From Betaproteobacteria bacterium (GTDB lineage Bacteria; Pseudomonadota; Gammaproteobacteria; Burkholderiales; Rhodocyclaceae), in assembly GCA_016234745.1 (NCBI GenBank), contig JACRAR010000064.1, positions 62,001 to 126,000 of the forward strand: a DNA stretch of 64,000 bases, written 5' to 3'. The notes under the pieces are model-generated. The model made no database searches and was not told where the DNA came from. It saw only the letters and a program-made list of their open reading frames with translations. Shown in pieces: positions 1 to 8,592 of this stretch. The translations under genes and the position numbers were made by a program. The first letter of the stretch is position 1, and each line of letters starts with the position of its first letter.

Positions 1-2
1 GT

Positions 3-284
3 TATGGCGAGGCGCTGTGCTTCGAGGTCGCGGTGCAGCTCAACGGTCTCGAGCCCAAGGACCTGATCGTCGAACTCGTGATCGCCCGCCCCGGCGAAAA
101 CAACCCCGCCAAGTCCAAGCGCTATGCGCTGCGGCACGAACAGGTGCTTGACCGCGGCGAACATCTCTTCGTGCGTGAGCTGAGTCTCGAGCAGTGCGGC
201 AAGATGGACTATCGCATCCGTGCCTTCCCGCATCACGATCTGCTCACCCATCCCTTCGAAATGGGCATGATGGAGTGGCTATGA
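3..284 (+). CDS. Alpha-glucan phosphorylase, C-terminal fragment (5' end outside window)
   Basis: The reading frame is open from the left edge, so only the last 93 residues are seen. The segment has the beta-rich C-terminal end of the alpha-glucan (maltodextrin) phosphorylase family, finishing with the YRIRAFPHH segment and the closing MEWL. This family releases glucose-1-phosphate from glycogen. The catalytic and PLP-binding parts are outside the window, so the call rests on the tail and on context: its stop codon overlaps the pgi start (ATGA), and glgA follows. Another glycogen-active enzyme with a similar tail cannot be excluded. Confidence 0.6.
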   Translation, partial: YGEALCFEVAVQLNGLEPKDLIVELVIARPGENNPAKSKRYALRHEQVLDRGEHLFVRELSLEQCGKMDYRIRAFPHHDLLTHPFEMGMMEWL

Positions 285-1876
285 AGCAACTGATCGAAAC
301 CCCGGCCTGGCAGACCCTGGCCACGCTGTCGCGGCACAGCCTGGCCTTGCGCGAACTGTTCGCCACCGACCCGCAGCGTTTCGGACGCTTCTCGCTGAAC
401 CACGACGGACTGCTGCTGGATTACTCGAAACAGCGCGTCAACAGCGAAGTGATGGCGGCGCTGCATGCGCTGTGGACCAGCGCCGGCGTTCCCGCCTGGA
501 TCGCGAAAATGCGCGCCGGCGAGCCCATCAATGCCAGCGAAGGACGTGCGGTGCTGCACATCGCCCTGCGCGAACCGGCAGCCCGCCCGGAGGTACGCGC
601 TGTGCTCGAAAAAATGCGCGGCTTTTGTGCGGACATCCATTCCGGCAGCTGGCGCGGCGCCACGGGGGAAACCATTTGCGATGTGGTGAACATCGGCATC
701 GGCGGCTCCGACCTCGGCCCGAAGATGGCCACGCAGGCCCTCGCCGCCTTCCATCAGCCGAATTTGCGTGTGCATTACGTTTCGAATCTCGATGCCGCCC
801 ATCTCGTCACCACGCTCGCCAGGCTCGATCCCAAACGCACCCTGTTCATCATCGCCAGCAAGACCTTCACCACCCAGGAAACCATGACCAATGCCCGGTC
901 GGCGCGCGCCTGGCTGGTCGCGGCACTCGGCGAAGCCGCCGTGGCGCGGCATTTCGTCGCAGGGTCGACCAATCTTGCCGCCGTCGCGCAATTCGGCATC
1001 GACCCGGCCCATGCCTTCGAATTCTGGGACTGGGTCGGCGGCCGCTTCTCGCTCTGGTCGGCCATCGGCCTGCCCCTGGCACTGGCGGTAGGCTTTGGCA
1101 ATTTCGAGCGCCTGCTGGCCGGCGCCCATGCCATGGACCAGCACTTCTTCACTGCGCCCGTCGCACAGAACCTGCCGGCAACGCTGGCCCTGCTCGGGAT
1201 CTGGAACACCAATTTTCTCGATGCCGCGACCCAGGCCGTGCTGCCCTACAGCCAGTCGCTCGAACACCTGTCGCGCTACCTGCAGCAACTCGAAATGGAA
1301 AGCAACGGCAAGCAGGTCGGCCGCGACGGCCAGCCGGTCGGCTGCGCCACTGCGCCGGTGGTCTGGGGCGAGCCCGGCACCAACGGCCAGCATGCCTTCT
1401 ACCAGTTGATCCACCAGGGCGGACGCCTGATCCCCTGCGACTTCATCGCGCTCAAGCAGGCCGATTTCGATCTGCCCGGGCATCATGCCGCGCTGCTCGC
1501 AAACTGTTTCGCCCAGAGCGAAGCGCTGATGCGCGGCAAGACGCTGGCCGAAGTACGTACCGAATTGAAGGCCGGCGGGATGGCCGAAGAAAAAATTCAG
1601 CAACTCGCCCCCCTCAAGGTGTTCCCCGGCAACCAGCCGTCCACGACGCTGCTGCTCGACCGCCTTGATCCTTACTCGCTCGGACAATTGATCGCGCTTT
1701 ACGAGCACAAGACTTTCGTCCAGGGCATCCTGTGGGGCCTCAATTCCTTCGATCAATGGGGCGTCGAATACGGCAAGCAACTCGCTTCGCGCCTGCTGCC
1801 CATGCTCGAAGGCAAGCAACTGGTCAGCGGCCTGGACAGTTCGACGACAGGATTGATCGCCGCCTGCAAAACTTGA
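281..1876 (+). CDS. pgi: Glucose-6-phosphate isomerase
   Basis: Cytosolic enzyme interconverting glucose-6-phosphate and fructose-6-phosphate. The 531-residue product carries the sugar-isomerase signatures: NIGIGGSDLGPKM near residue 125, the SKTFTTQET phosphate-binding segment, GGRFSLWSAIG, and the catalytic-region segment ESNGKQVGRDG. The length is close to the usual 530-550. An upstream in-frame start at 194 was not used, because the ATG at 281 overlaps the stop of the preceding phosphorylase gene (ATGA), a typical translational coupling. With the phosphorylase before and glgA after, it links glycogen breakdown and synthesis to glycolysis. Confidence 0.95.
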   Translation: MKQLIETPAWQTLATLSRHSLALRELFATDPQRFGRFSLNHDGLLLDYSKQRVNSEVMAALHALWTSAGVPAWIAKMRAGEPINASEGRAVLHIALREPAARPEVRAVLEKMRGFCADIHSGSWRGATGETICDVVNIGIGGSDLGPKMATQALAAFHQPNLRVHYVSNLDAAHLVTTLARLDPKRTLFIIASKTFTTQETMTNARSARAWLVAALGEAAVARHFVAGSTNLAAVAQFGIDPAHAFEFWDWVGGRFSLWSAIGLPLALAVGFGNFERLLAGAHAMDQHFFTAPVAQNLPATLALLGIWNTNFLDAATQAVLPYSQSLEHLSRYLQQLEMESNGKQVGRDGQPVGCATAPVVWGEPGTNGQHAFYQLIHQGGRLIPCDFIALKQADFDLPGHHAALLANCFAQSEALMRGKTLAEVRTELKAGGMAEEKIQQLAPLKVFPGNQPSTTLLLDRLDPYSLGQLIALYEHKTFVQGILWGLNSFDQWGVEYGKQLASRLLPMLEGKQLVSGLDSSTTGLIAACKT

Positions 1877-1899
1877 TTTTTGTTGCCGCTTCGCGCCGG

Positions 1900-3360
1900 A
1901 TGAATAAACTCAAGATCCTGTTTGTCACTTCCGAGATCGCCCCCTGGGTGAAGACCGGCGGTCTTGGCGATGTCTGCGGCGTGCTGCCGCAGGCATTGCG
2001 CGAACTGGGCATCGACGTGCGCCTGCTGGTGCCGTACTACCCTGCCCTGGCGCAAGCATTTCCCGCGGCAAAGCGAATCGCCGAACTCGGCGACCTCGGC
2101 GGCAAGTTGCCGCCCGCCATACTGCGCCAGGCCAAGACCGCAAGCGGCTTGCCCCTGCTGCTGCTCGACTGTCCAACCTTGTTTGACCGCCCCGGCAACC
2201 CCTATCTGGATGCCGACGGCCGCGACTGGCAGGACAATGCGCTCCGCTACGGCCTGCTCTCGCGCGTCGCCGCGCTGCTCGGCAGCGACGCCAATCCGCT
2301 GCCCTGGCAGGCGCAGCTGATTCATTGTCACGACTGGCAAACGGCGCTTGCGCCGGCCTACCTCAAGTACCTGGGCGGAGCGCGCGCACGAACACTGATC
2401 ACGGTGCATAACCTCGCCTTTCAGGGGCTGTTCGGCGCCGCCATGCTCGCGGAACTCGGCCTGCCGCCACAGGCCTGGCAGATCGACGGGGTCGAGTATC
2501 ACGGCTATCTGTCCTTCCTCAAGGGCGGCCTGCAGCATGCCGACTGGATCACCAGCGTCAGCCCCACCTATGCCCGCGAAATTCAGACCGACGCGGAGGG
2601 CATGGGTTTGGCCGGCCTGCTGCGCTGGCGCAGCGAGCAGCTTTCGGGAATCCTCAACGGCATCGACGACGATCTCTGGAATCCGGCCACCGACCCGCAA
2701 CTGAAGGTCAATTACGCTGCCGGCAATCTGCGGGGCAAGGCCGCCAACAAGCGCGCCCTGCAGCAGCGCATGGGGCTTGCCGAGGATTCAAGGATGCCGC
2801 TGCTGGGCATCATCAGCCGTCTTACCGAACAGAAAGGGCTGGACCTGCTGCCGCCGCTCGCGGCTGAAATCGCCGCGCTGCCGGCGCAACTTGCTGTGCT
2901 CGGCAGCGGCGACCGCGAACTCGAGCAGGCCTTCCGCGCCATGGCTCAGAAACATCCAGGACAGTTCGCCGCGCGGATCGGCTTCGACGAGGGCCTCGCG
3001 CACCTCATCGAGGCCGGCGCCGATATGTTCCTCATGCCATCGCGCTTCGAACCTTGCGGCCTCAACCAGATGTACAGCCTGCGCTACGGCACGCCGCCGG
3101 TCGTGCGCAGCACCGGCGGCCTCGCCGACAGCGTCGTCGATTGCATCCCGGCCACCCTCGCCAGCGCCACAGCCAACGGCTTCGCCTTCAAAGCGCCGAC
3201 CGCAACCGCGCTATTGAGCGCTATCCGGCGCGCCATTCTGGCCTGGCACGAGCCAGCCATCTGGCGCCAGCTTCAACACAATGGCATGCAGCGCGACTGG
3301 AGCTGGCGTGCCCCGGCCCGGCAATACGCCGAACTCTACCGGCGACTGGCGGCCGCGTAG
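1900..3360 (+). CDS. glgA: Glycogen synthase (ADP-glucose, GT5)
   Basis: Transfers glucose from ADP-glucose to the non-reducing end of glycogen. The 486-residue protein starts MNKLKILFVTSE and has the GT5 hallmark KTGGLGDVCGVLP, where the Lys binds ADP-glucose. It also has HCHDWQTAL, TVHNLAFQG, the ISRLTEQKGLDLL segment opening the second Rossmann domain, and the C-terminal SRFEPCGLNQM and STGGLADSV motifs. A longer in-frame extension to 1732 would overlap pgi and lacks family similarity, so the ATG at 1900, 23 bases after pgi, was chosen. Length matches the 475-490 residue bacterial enzymes. Confidence 0.95.
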   Translation: MNKLKILFVTSEIAPWVKTGGLGDVCGVLPQALRELGIDVRLLVPYYPALAQAFPAAKRIAELGDLGGKLPPAILRQAKTASGLPLLLLDCPTLFDRPGNPYLDADGRDWQDNALRYGLLSRVAALLGSDANPLPWQAQLIHCHDWQTALAPAYLKYLGGARARTLITVHNLAFQGLFGAAMLAELGLPPQAWQIDGVEYHGYLSFLKGGLQHADWITSVSPTYAREIQTDAEGMGLAGLLRWRSEQLSGILNGIDDDLWNPATDPQLKVNYAAGNLRGKAANKRALQQRMGLAEDSRMPLLGIISRLTEQKGLDLLPPLAAEIAALPAQLAVLGSGDRELEQAFRAMAQKHPGQFAARIGFDEGLAHLIEAGADMFLMPSRFEPCGLNQMYSLRYGTPPVVRSTGGLADSVVDCIPATLASATANGFAFKAPTATALLSAIRRAILAWHEPAIWRQLQHNGMQRDWSWRAPARQYAELYRRLAAA

Positions 3361-3370
3361 CCGAATAAAT

Positions 3371-3790
3371 TCAGCGGCTGGGCTGGTCGAGCTGACGCTT
3401 GCTGCCGTCCTTGTTGAGCGCCACATAGGTCAGCAGCGCTTCGGTGACCCTGACGATGAACGGATTGGCCGGATTGCGCTCGGCATACACCTGCACATCG
3501 ACAGTGATGGAGGTCTTGCCGACGCGCACCACTTCGGCATAAAAACTCACAAGATCGCCGACCGAAATCGGCTGCTTGAACAGAAACGAATTCACCGCGA
3601 CCGTCGCGATGCGTCCGCGCGCCAGGCGCAACGCGGGAATGCTGCCGGCGATGTCGACCTGGGCCATCACCCAGCCACCGAAAATGTCGCCGGAAGGATT
3701 CATGTCGGACGGCATCGGCACCACCCGCAACACCGGCTCCTGGTCGGGCAACTTGACGGCTTCGTCGATCATGCTGGGATCTCCGGTCAT
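3371..3790 (-). CDS. Acyl-CoA thioesterase, YciA-like hot-dog protein
   Basis: A 139-residue single hot-dog domain protein resembling YciA-type acyl-CoA thioesterases, which hydrolyse acyl-CoAs to free acid and CoA in the cytosol. The segment NPSGDIFGGWVMAQVD contains the family's active-site region, with Asn and Asp flanking the hot-dog helix, followed by VNSFLFKQPISVGDLVSFYA. Its ATG overlaps the stop codon of the upstream diguanylate cyclase gene by four bases, so it is the last gene of the signalling operon. Whether it belongs functionally with that operon is unclear. Confidence 0.85.
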   Translation of the reverse strand: MTGDPSMIDEAVKLPDQEPVLRVVPMPSDMNPSGDIFGGWVMAQVDIAGSIPALRLARGRIATVAVNSFLFKQPISVGDLVSFYAEVVRVGKTSITVDVQVYAERNPANPFIVRVTEALLTYVALNKDGSKRQLDQPSR

Positions 3791-5073
3791 GGGGTTGTTT
3801 CAACTCGATTGCGGCCGCTGCGCTTGGCATGATAGAGCGCCCCGTCGGCGCGCATCAGCACGGCATCGGCACTGGCATCCGCGGGGTCCAGGACCGAGAT
3901 GCCGATGCTCACCGTCACGAGGATCTCCGTGCCGTGCTGCCGCAGCGGCGTACTGGCAACCTTGCTGCGCAGGCGCTCGGCAAAGACTTGCGCCGCGGCC
4001 TGGTCGGCGCCGGCCAGAATGATGGCGAATTCCTCGCCGCCGACGCGGCCGCCGGTATCGATCTTGCGCAAGGCCTCGCGCATCAGGGTGGCGAAATGCA
4101 CCAGAACGGCATCGCCGGTCAGATGGCCGTATTCGTCGTTGACGCGCTTGAAGAAATCCAGATCGAGCATCAGCACTGCCGTGTGCAGGGCATCCAGGCG
4201 CTTGACGCGGGCCAGTTCCTCTTCGAGCCGGGCGAGGAAATGACGCCGGTTGGACAAGCCGGTCAGGGTATCGGTCGTCGCCAGTTCGCGCAATTCCGCT
4301 TCAAGACGCTTGCGCTCGGTGATATCGCGATTGCTGACGCGCCGTCCCTGGTCCTCGCCATCCAGACCGCGCACCGCATTGCAGGCATGGGCGATCCAGC
4401 GGATTTCGCCGTCGCGGCGGATGATGCGGAAATCCGCTTCGGCGAACTCCTTGCCCTCTCCGAGCAGATGGGTTTGCATCAGCGCCTGATCGTCAGGATG
4501 GACAATGCGCTCGAGCAGATCGGGAAACGCGATGAACTCGCTGCGGGAATAGCCGGAAATACGTTCGCAGGAAGGACTCATGTAAAGTATCTGGCGCTGC
4601 GGATTGATCCAGTAGACCCAGTCGTAGGTGTAGTCGGTCACGGTCCGCAACAGGGCTTCGCTTTGTATCAAGCGTTGTTCCAGCCTGGCCCGGCTGATCG
4701 CATAGCGAATCGCGCGGGTCAGGCTATCGTTGTCGAAGTCGCCCTTGACGAGGTAGTCCTGGGCGCCGGACTCCAGGGCCTGCAGCGCAAAACCGCCGTC
4801 GTCGTTGCCCGTCAGGACGATCAGCGGCACGATGCTTCTGGCCTGATGCAAATGCTGCACCGTATGCAGCCCGGCCGAATCGGGCAGGCTCAGATCGGCC
4901 AGCACCACATCATGCTGCCCTTGCTGGAGTTGCTGCTTGGCCTGGCCCAGATTGGTCACCCAGACCACCTCGTAATGCATGCCGGGCGACGCGCGCAAAG
5001 CCCGCTTCACCAGATTGGCGTCGGACGCTTCATCCTCGACCAGCAGTACCCGGCAATGCGGAACGTCAGACAT
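3787..5073 (-). CDS. Response regulator with PAS and diguanylate cyclase (GGDEF) domains
   Basis: The 428-residue protein has a receiver domain (residues 7-125, predicted phosphoacceptor Asp60 in VVLADLSLPD), a PAS domain (about 140-260) and a C-terminal GGDEF domain. The active-site motif is intact as GGEEF, preceded at the canonical distance by an RKID inhibitory site. It should therefore make cyclic di-GMP and be subject to product inhibition. It follows a single-domain response regulator by six bases and two sensor kinases further upstream, so a phosphorelay output through c-di-GMP is the natural reading. The REC-PAS part resembles that of the GGDEF-EAL protein at 10175-12253. Confidence 0.92.
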   Translation of the reverse strand: MSDVPHCRVLLVEDEASDANLVKRALRASPGMHYEVVWVTNLGQAKQQLQQGQHDVVLADLSLPDSAGLHTVQHLHQARSIVPLIVLTGNDDGGFALQALESGAQDYLVKGDFDNDSLTRAIRYAISRARLEQRLIQSEALLRTVTDYTYDWVYWINPQRQILYMSPSCERISGYSRSEFIAFPDLLERIVHPDDQALMQTHLLGEGKEFAEADFRIIRRDGEIRWIAHACNAVRGLDGEDQGRRVSNRDITERKRLEAELRELATTDTLTGLSNRRHFLARLEEELARVKRLDALHTAVLMLDLDFFKRVNDEYGHLTGDAVLVHFATLMREALRKIDTGGRVGGEEFAIILAGADQAAAQVFAERLRSKVASTPLRQHGTEILVTVSIGISVLDPADASADAVLMRADGALYHAKRSGRNRVETTP

Positions 5074-5079
5074 CCCTGC

Positions 5080-5529
5080 TCAATCCTTCCTGGGCAGACG
5101 CGTGAGCACGAACCAGTAATCGCCCACCTGCCTGATGGCATCGATGAACTGTTCCATGTCCACCGGCTTGGTGATATAGCCGGCAGCGCCAAGATGATAG
5201 GAAGCAATGATGTCGCGTTCGACATCCGAAGTGGTCAGCACGACCACCGGGATGGCCTTGAGCGCTTCGTCCGCCTTGACCACCGCAAGGAACTCGCCGC
5301 CGTTCATGCGCGGCATGTTGAGATCCAGCAAAATCATGTCCGGCCGCGGCACACTTTGGTACTGCTCGCCCTGATGGCGCAAAAAGGCAAGCGCATCGAT
5401 GCCATCGACAACATGGTGCAGCTTGCAATAGATCCGACCTTCCTGCAGCGCCGAGCGAACCAGGTGCGCATCCGCCGGCTCGTCTTCAACGAGCAGGATA
5501 TCGAATGGTGCCGTGTTGTCGTGAATCAT
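5080..5529 (-). CDS. Single-domain response regulator (Rcp1/CheY-like)
   Basis: A stand-alone receiver domain of 149 residues with no output domain. Acidic residues lie in ILLVEDEPAD, the predicted phosphorylated Asp is residue 69 (MILLDLNMPRMNG), followed by the conserved Thr (VLTTSD) and Lys (YITKPVD). Long loops of this type are typical of Rcp1-like regulators paired with phytochrome-type kinases. Its ATG overlaps the end of the haem-binding kinase gene by four bases, which suggests that kinase is its partner. It closely resembles the regulator at 9652-10098, including the C-terminal YWF..ARLP/TRLP ending, pointing to module duplication. Confidence 0.92.
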   Translation of the reverse strand: MIHDNTAPFDILLVEDEPADAHLVRSALQEGRIYCKLHHVVDGIDALAFLRHQGEQYQSVPRPDMILLDLNMPRMNGGEFLAVVKADEALKAIPVVVLTTSDVERDIIASYHLGAAGYITKPVDMEQFIDAIRQVGDYWFVLTRLPRKD

Positions 5530-7016
5530 GATATTTCTCCATCGGGAAGTTCGAAGACCACTCTGGCGCCACCCTGGGACAGGTTTTCAATCCAGATTCT
5601 ACCGTGGCGACTCTCGATAATCCGGCGGGCGATCGACAGGCCGATGCCCGTACCCGAATTGTCATCGACACGGATGCTGGCAGGGGCCAGCCGTTCAAAG
5701 ATTTCAAAGACCCGTTCGCGGTACTCGCTGGCAATCCCAGGACCGTTGTCACTGACGCTATAACGGCTCGTGGCATCGATACGCTCGCCTTCGACGCGAA
5801 TCACCGGGGTAACTTTCGGGTCGATCGGCCGGCCGTGGTGCAATGCATTTTCCAGCAATATGGCAAACAAATCGGTCAAACGCGCCCGATCCAATCTTGC
5901 CAGCGGCAGGCGCTGAATCTCGAGGCGCGCACCGACCGCCTTGATCTGGTCCGTCAGACGTTTTTCCACGGCCGAGCATGCGGCATTGGCGTCTTCCAGG
6001 CGCACTTCGCCGCGCGCTACGCCAGCCGCCAGATAGAGCTGAATGTCGCGCACCAGGCTGCGCAGATGGCCGGCATCGTGCTCCAGCGTCGTCAGGGCAA
6101 GCCGCGCTTCCTCATCTTCGCTCAGCACGGGTTGATTCGCCAGGCGGGTGCGCAAACGCTGGGCGTAACTCATGAGGCGACGCGTCGGTTCCATCAAATG
6201 ATGCGCGGAGACCTCGGCAAAACGGGTGAGGTCGGCATTGGAGCGGCTGATCGCCCGATTCTTCTGCTGCAGTTCGACTTCCGCGCGCTGTTGTTCCCGC
6301 AGCCGGTTGCGTACCTCAAAAAACAGAATGGCCAGCGTGGCCAAACCGAGCACCCAGATTCCGCTCAACGGCAGGACATTTTTCACGAATTCATTCTTGG
6401 CATCTTTCAGGTAGGCATGCATCGGCACGGTCACATCGATGCCGCCGCGCACATCGCCGACCTTGTAGCCCTGGAAGGCATGGCATTTGAGGCAGCCCGT
6501 CTCGGTTTTGAGGGCGCCCATGAGGCGCAGCACCGGTTTTCCATCAATCTCGGTGAACTCTGAAATCTCAGTCACCCCCTGGGCGAACCGATGCAGGGCG
6601 GCTTCTTCCCAGGCGTCGGGCGCGTTGTTCGGGTTGATCAGCTTGAGGCTGGTGATTTTTCCCTGCACACCGAACAACTCGGCATATTCAGTCATGGTCT
6701 GACGCATGATGTAGGCGGGATTCATCAGGGTCAGCTTCCTGCCCGAGGGTGTCTCGATGTCGCGCTCGGGAATGTGGGCCAGTCCTGGATTGGGCTGGGT
6801 GCGCGCGTCGATCGGCACATACACGCCGCCGTGGCGCGTGGCCCACCGGCGGAAAGACAGATCCTTGTTGAAATGGATGTGCGCCTCTTTTCTCGCCAAC
6901 TCCTCGGCATGCTCGAAGGCGTGATACCGATCCCAGGCCAGGATGCTGCCGATGATGGCCGTCCAGATCAGCATCGATGCAATCGTGATGCGATGCAACG
7001 CCTGATGACGTGTCAT
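5526..7016 (-). CDS. Sensor histidine kinase with periplasmic haem-binding DUF3365 (Tll0287-like) domain
   Basis: A 496-residue membrane kinase. It has an N-terminal membrane segment (about 10-28), a periplasmic DUF3365-type domain with one c-type haem motif (GCLKCH; Cys175, Cys178, His179), a second membrane segment (about 213-233), a short coiled coil, and a kinase core. The predicted phosphorylated His is 272 (AHHLMEP), and the ATPase part shows NALHHG, DNGPGI and GTGIGL. Covalent haem suggests redox, O2 or NO sensing, which is inference. An in-frame extension to 7397 overlaps the upstream kinase and was rejected, because ATG 7016 overlaps that gene's stop by four bases. The neighbouring response regulators are likely targets. 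Confidence 0.9.
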   Translation of the reverse strand: MTRHQALHRITIASMLIWTAIIGSILAWDRYHAFEHAEELARKEAHIHFNKDLSFRRWATRHGGVYVPIDARTQPNPGLAHIPERDIETPSGRKLTLMNPAYIMRQTMTEYAELFGVQGKITSLKLINPNNAPDAWEEAALHRFAQGVTEISEFTEIDGKPVLRLMGALKTETGCLKCHAFQGYKVGDVRGGIDVTVPMHAYLKDAKNEFVKNVLPLSGIWVLGLATLAILFFEVRNRLREQQRAEVELQQKNRAISRSNADLTRFAEVSAHHLMEPTRRLMSYAQRLRTRLANQPVLSEDEEARLALTTLEHDAGHLRSLVRDIQLYLAAGVARGEVRLEDANAACSAVEKRLTDQIKAVGARLEIQRLPLARLDRARLTDLFAILLENALHHGRPIDPKVTPVIRVEGERIDATSRYSVSDNGPGIASEYRERVFEIFERLAPASIRVDDNSGTGIGLSIARRIIESRHGRIWIENLSQGGARVVFELPDGEIS

Positions 7017-8587
7017 GATTTCCGCTCCTTCTCTCCGCTTTCGCTCAAGGGCATTTCGAAAATGAATGTGCTGCCCAGCCCTTCTCCTGCCGACTCCGCC
7101 CAAATGCGCCCGCCATGGTGCTCGACGATGCGCCGGCACAGAGCCAGACCCATGCCGGTTCCGGCGAAACGCTCGCGTGATTGAAGCCGGCTGAAGAACT
7201 GGAACAACCGGTCGATCTGAGATGGATCGATGCCGATGCCCTGGTCGCGCACGCTGACGCGCCAGACATCGCCCGCCACCTGCGAGTCCAGTTCGATATG
7301 CGGCGGCATATCCGGTTCGTGATAATGCGCCGCATTGCCAACCAGGTTCTGGAACAGCCGCGTCAATTCGTCGCGGCTGGCATAAACCCGCGGCCAAATG
7401 CCGCCGATTTCGATGCCGGCCTGCGCCTCGTCAAGGGCTGGCGCCAGAAAGTCGAGCGCCTCGTCAAGCGAAATGCGGCTCTCCATCCAGTCCTTTCCCT
7501 CGGTTTTGCGGCCAACGCGCGAGTACTCAAGCAGCGAGACGATCATCTGATCCATGCGCCGGGCGCCATCCAGGGCGAACGACAGGTTCTCGCGGTTGTT
7601 TTCGTCGAGCTGGTCCTGCAAGCCCTTTTGCAGCAGCTGCAGGTGGCCACTGACCATGCGCAGGGGCTGGCGCATGTCGTGCGAAACGCTGTAGGCGAAT
7701 TGATCGAGGTCGGCGTTGGAGCGCAGCAAGGCTTCGGTCTTCGCCTGCATCTCGAGATTGCTCTGCTGCAACTGGCGATTGGTCAAGGCCAACTCGCGGG
7801 TTCTTTCTTCGACCTGCCGTTCCAGTTCGTTGCGCGCGCGCTGCAGCGCCTCAAGCTGGCTGTGGATGGTGCGTGACATGTGGTTCAGGGCACCGGAAAG
7901 CCGGCCGATTTCGTCCTGGCGATCGATATGGACCTCACTTGCGAAATCTCCGACGGCGATTTTTTCTGCCTGCTCCGACAAGGCAACCACCGGCTGTGAA
8001 ATCAGTCGCGCCAGTAGGAAATTGATCAGAACCGCGATCACAACAAAGGTCAGGACAAAATTCAGCGCCACCTCGGCAACCGCCAACTTGACCTTGTCAT
8101 CGACGACCTCGGTGCGAAAACCTAGTCGGATTACGCCGACATGGGTTTTTCGCGCATCGAACACCGGGATCGTCACATCGTAATACTCGTGTCCGTCAGT
8201 ACGCGAGTACAACTGGGTCAGCGGCACCGGTGACGCCAGGCTGCGACGCATGGCGTCGTCCGCGGCGACATGACCGACCCGAGCTGCATCGGAATGAAAA
8301 ACTTCCTTGCCGGTGGTGTCGGCGATGCTGGCATAGCGGATATAGGGATTGTTCTCGATCACCTGCTGAAGTTTCTTGTTCATGCCCGTCAGGCTCTCCA
8401 GCGGCAGGCCGAGGTTGAGCATTTCCGTCAGCACGCTGTTCAGGCTTTGACCCAGGCCGTAGCTGCCGGTGATCAGGGCCTCGGTGTAGTTCTTGCGGAA
8501 ATTCATAATACTTACCGCAGAGCTGATCAGCAGGGACACCAGCAGGATGCTGATGGTGAGCAGGATGATTTTTCCGTTGAGCTTCAT
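7013..8587 (-). CDS. Sensor histidine kinase with periplasmic sensor domain and HAMP
   Basis: A 524-residue kinase. Membrane helix 1 (about 7-29) is followed by a periplasmic domain of about 140 residues, helix 2 (about 172-193), HAMP (about 194-247), a coiled coil rich in Glu/Arg/Gln, and a bacteriophytochrome-type kinase core. His303 in YSVSHDMRQPL is the predicted phosphorylation site, and the ATPase shows NLVGNAAHYH, DQGIGI and GTGMGLAL. The start at 8587 (MKLNGK) was chosen because the longer frame to 8701 runs into the upstream gene. It lies five bases after the orphan binding-protein gene, which suggests the binding protein delivers the periplasmic signal to this kinase. Confidence 0.9.
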   Translation of the reverse strand: MKLNGKIILLTISILLVSLLISSAVSIMNFRKNYTEALITGSYGLGQSLNSVLTEMLNLGLPLESLTGMNKKLQQVIENNPYIRYASIADTTGKEVFHSDAARVGHVAADDAMRRSLASPVPLTQLYSRTDGHEYYDVTIPVFDARKTHVGVIRLGFRTEVVDDKVKLAVAEVALNFVLTFVVIAVLINFLLARLISQPVVALSEQAEKIAVGDFASEVHIDRQDEIGRLSGALNHMSRTIHSQLEALQRARNELERQVEERTRELALTNRQLQQSNLEMQAKTEALLRSNADLDQFAYSVSHDMRQPLRMVSGHLQLLQKGLQDQLDENNRENLSFALDGARRMDQMIVSLLEYSRVGRKTEGKDWMESRISLDEALDFLAPALDEAQAGIEIGGIWPRVYASRDELTRLFQNLVGNAAHYHEPDMPPHIELDSQVAGDVWRVSVRDQGIGIDPSQIDRLFQFFSRLQSRERFAGTGMGLALCRRIVEHHGGRIWAESAGEGLGSTFIFEMPLSESGEKERKS

Positions 8588-8592
8588 GAGTC

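Noticed and set aside
233-1819. Long open frame antisense to pgi
   Set aside because: A high-G+C shadow frame; pgi on the other strand has full family conservation.
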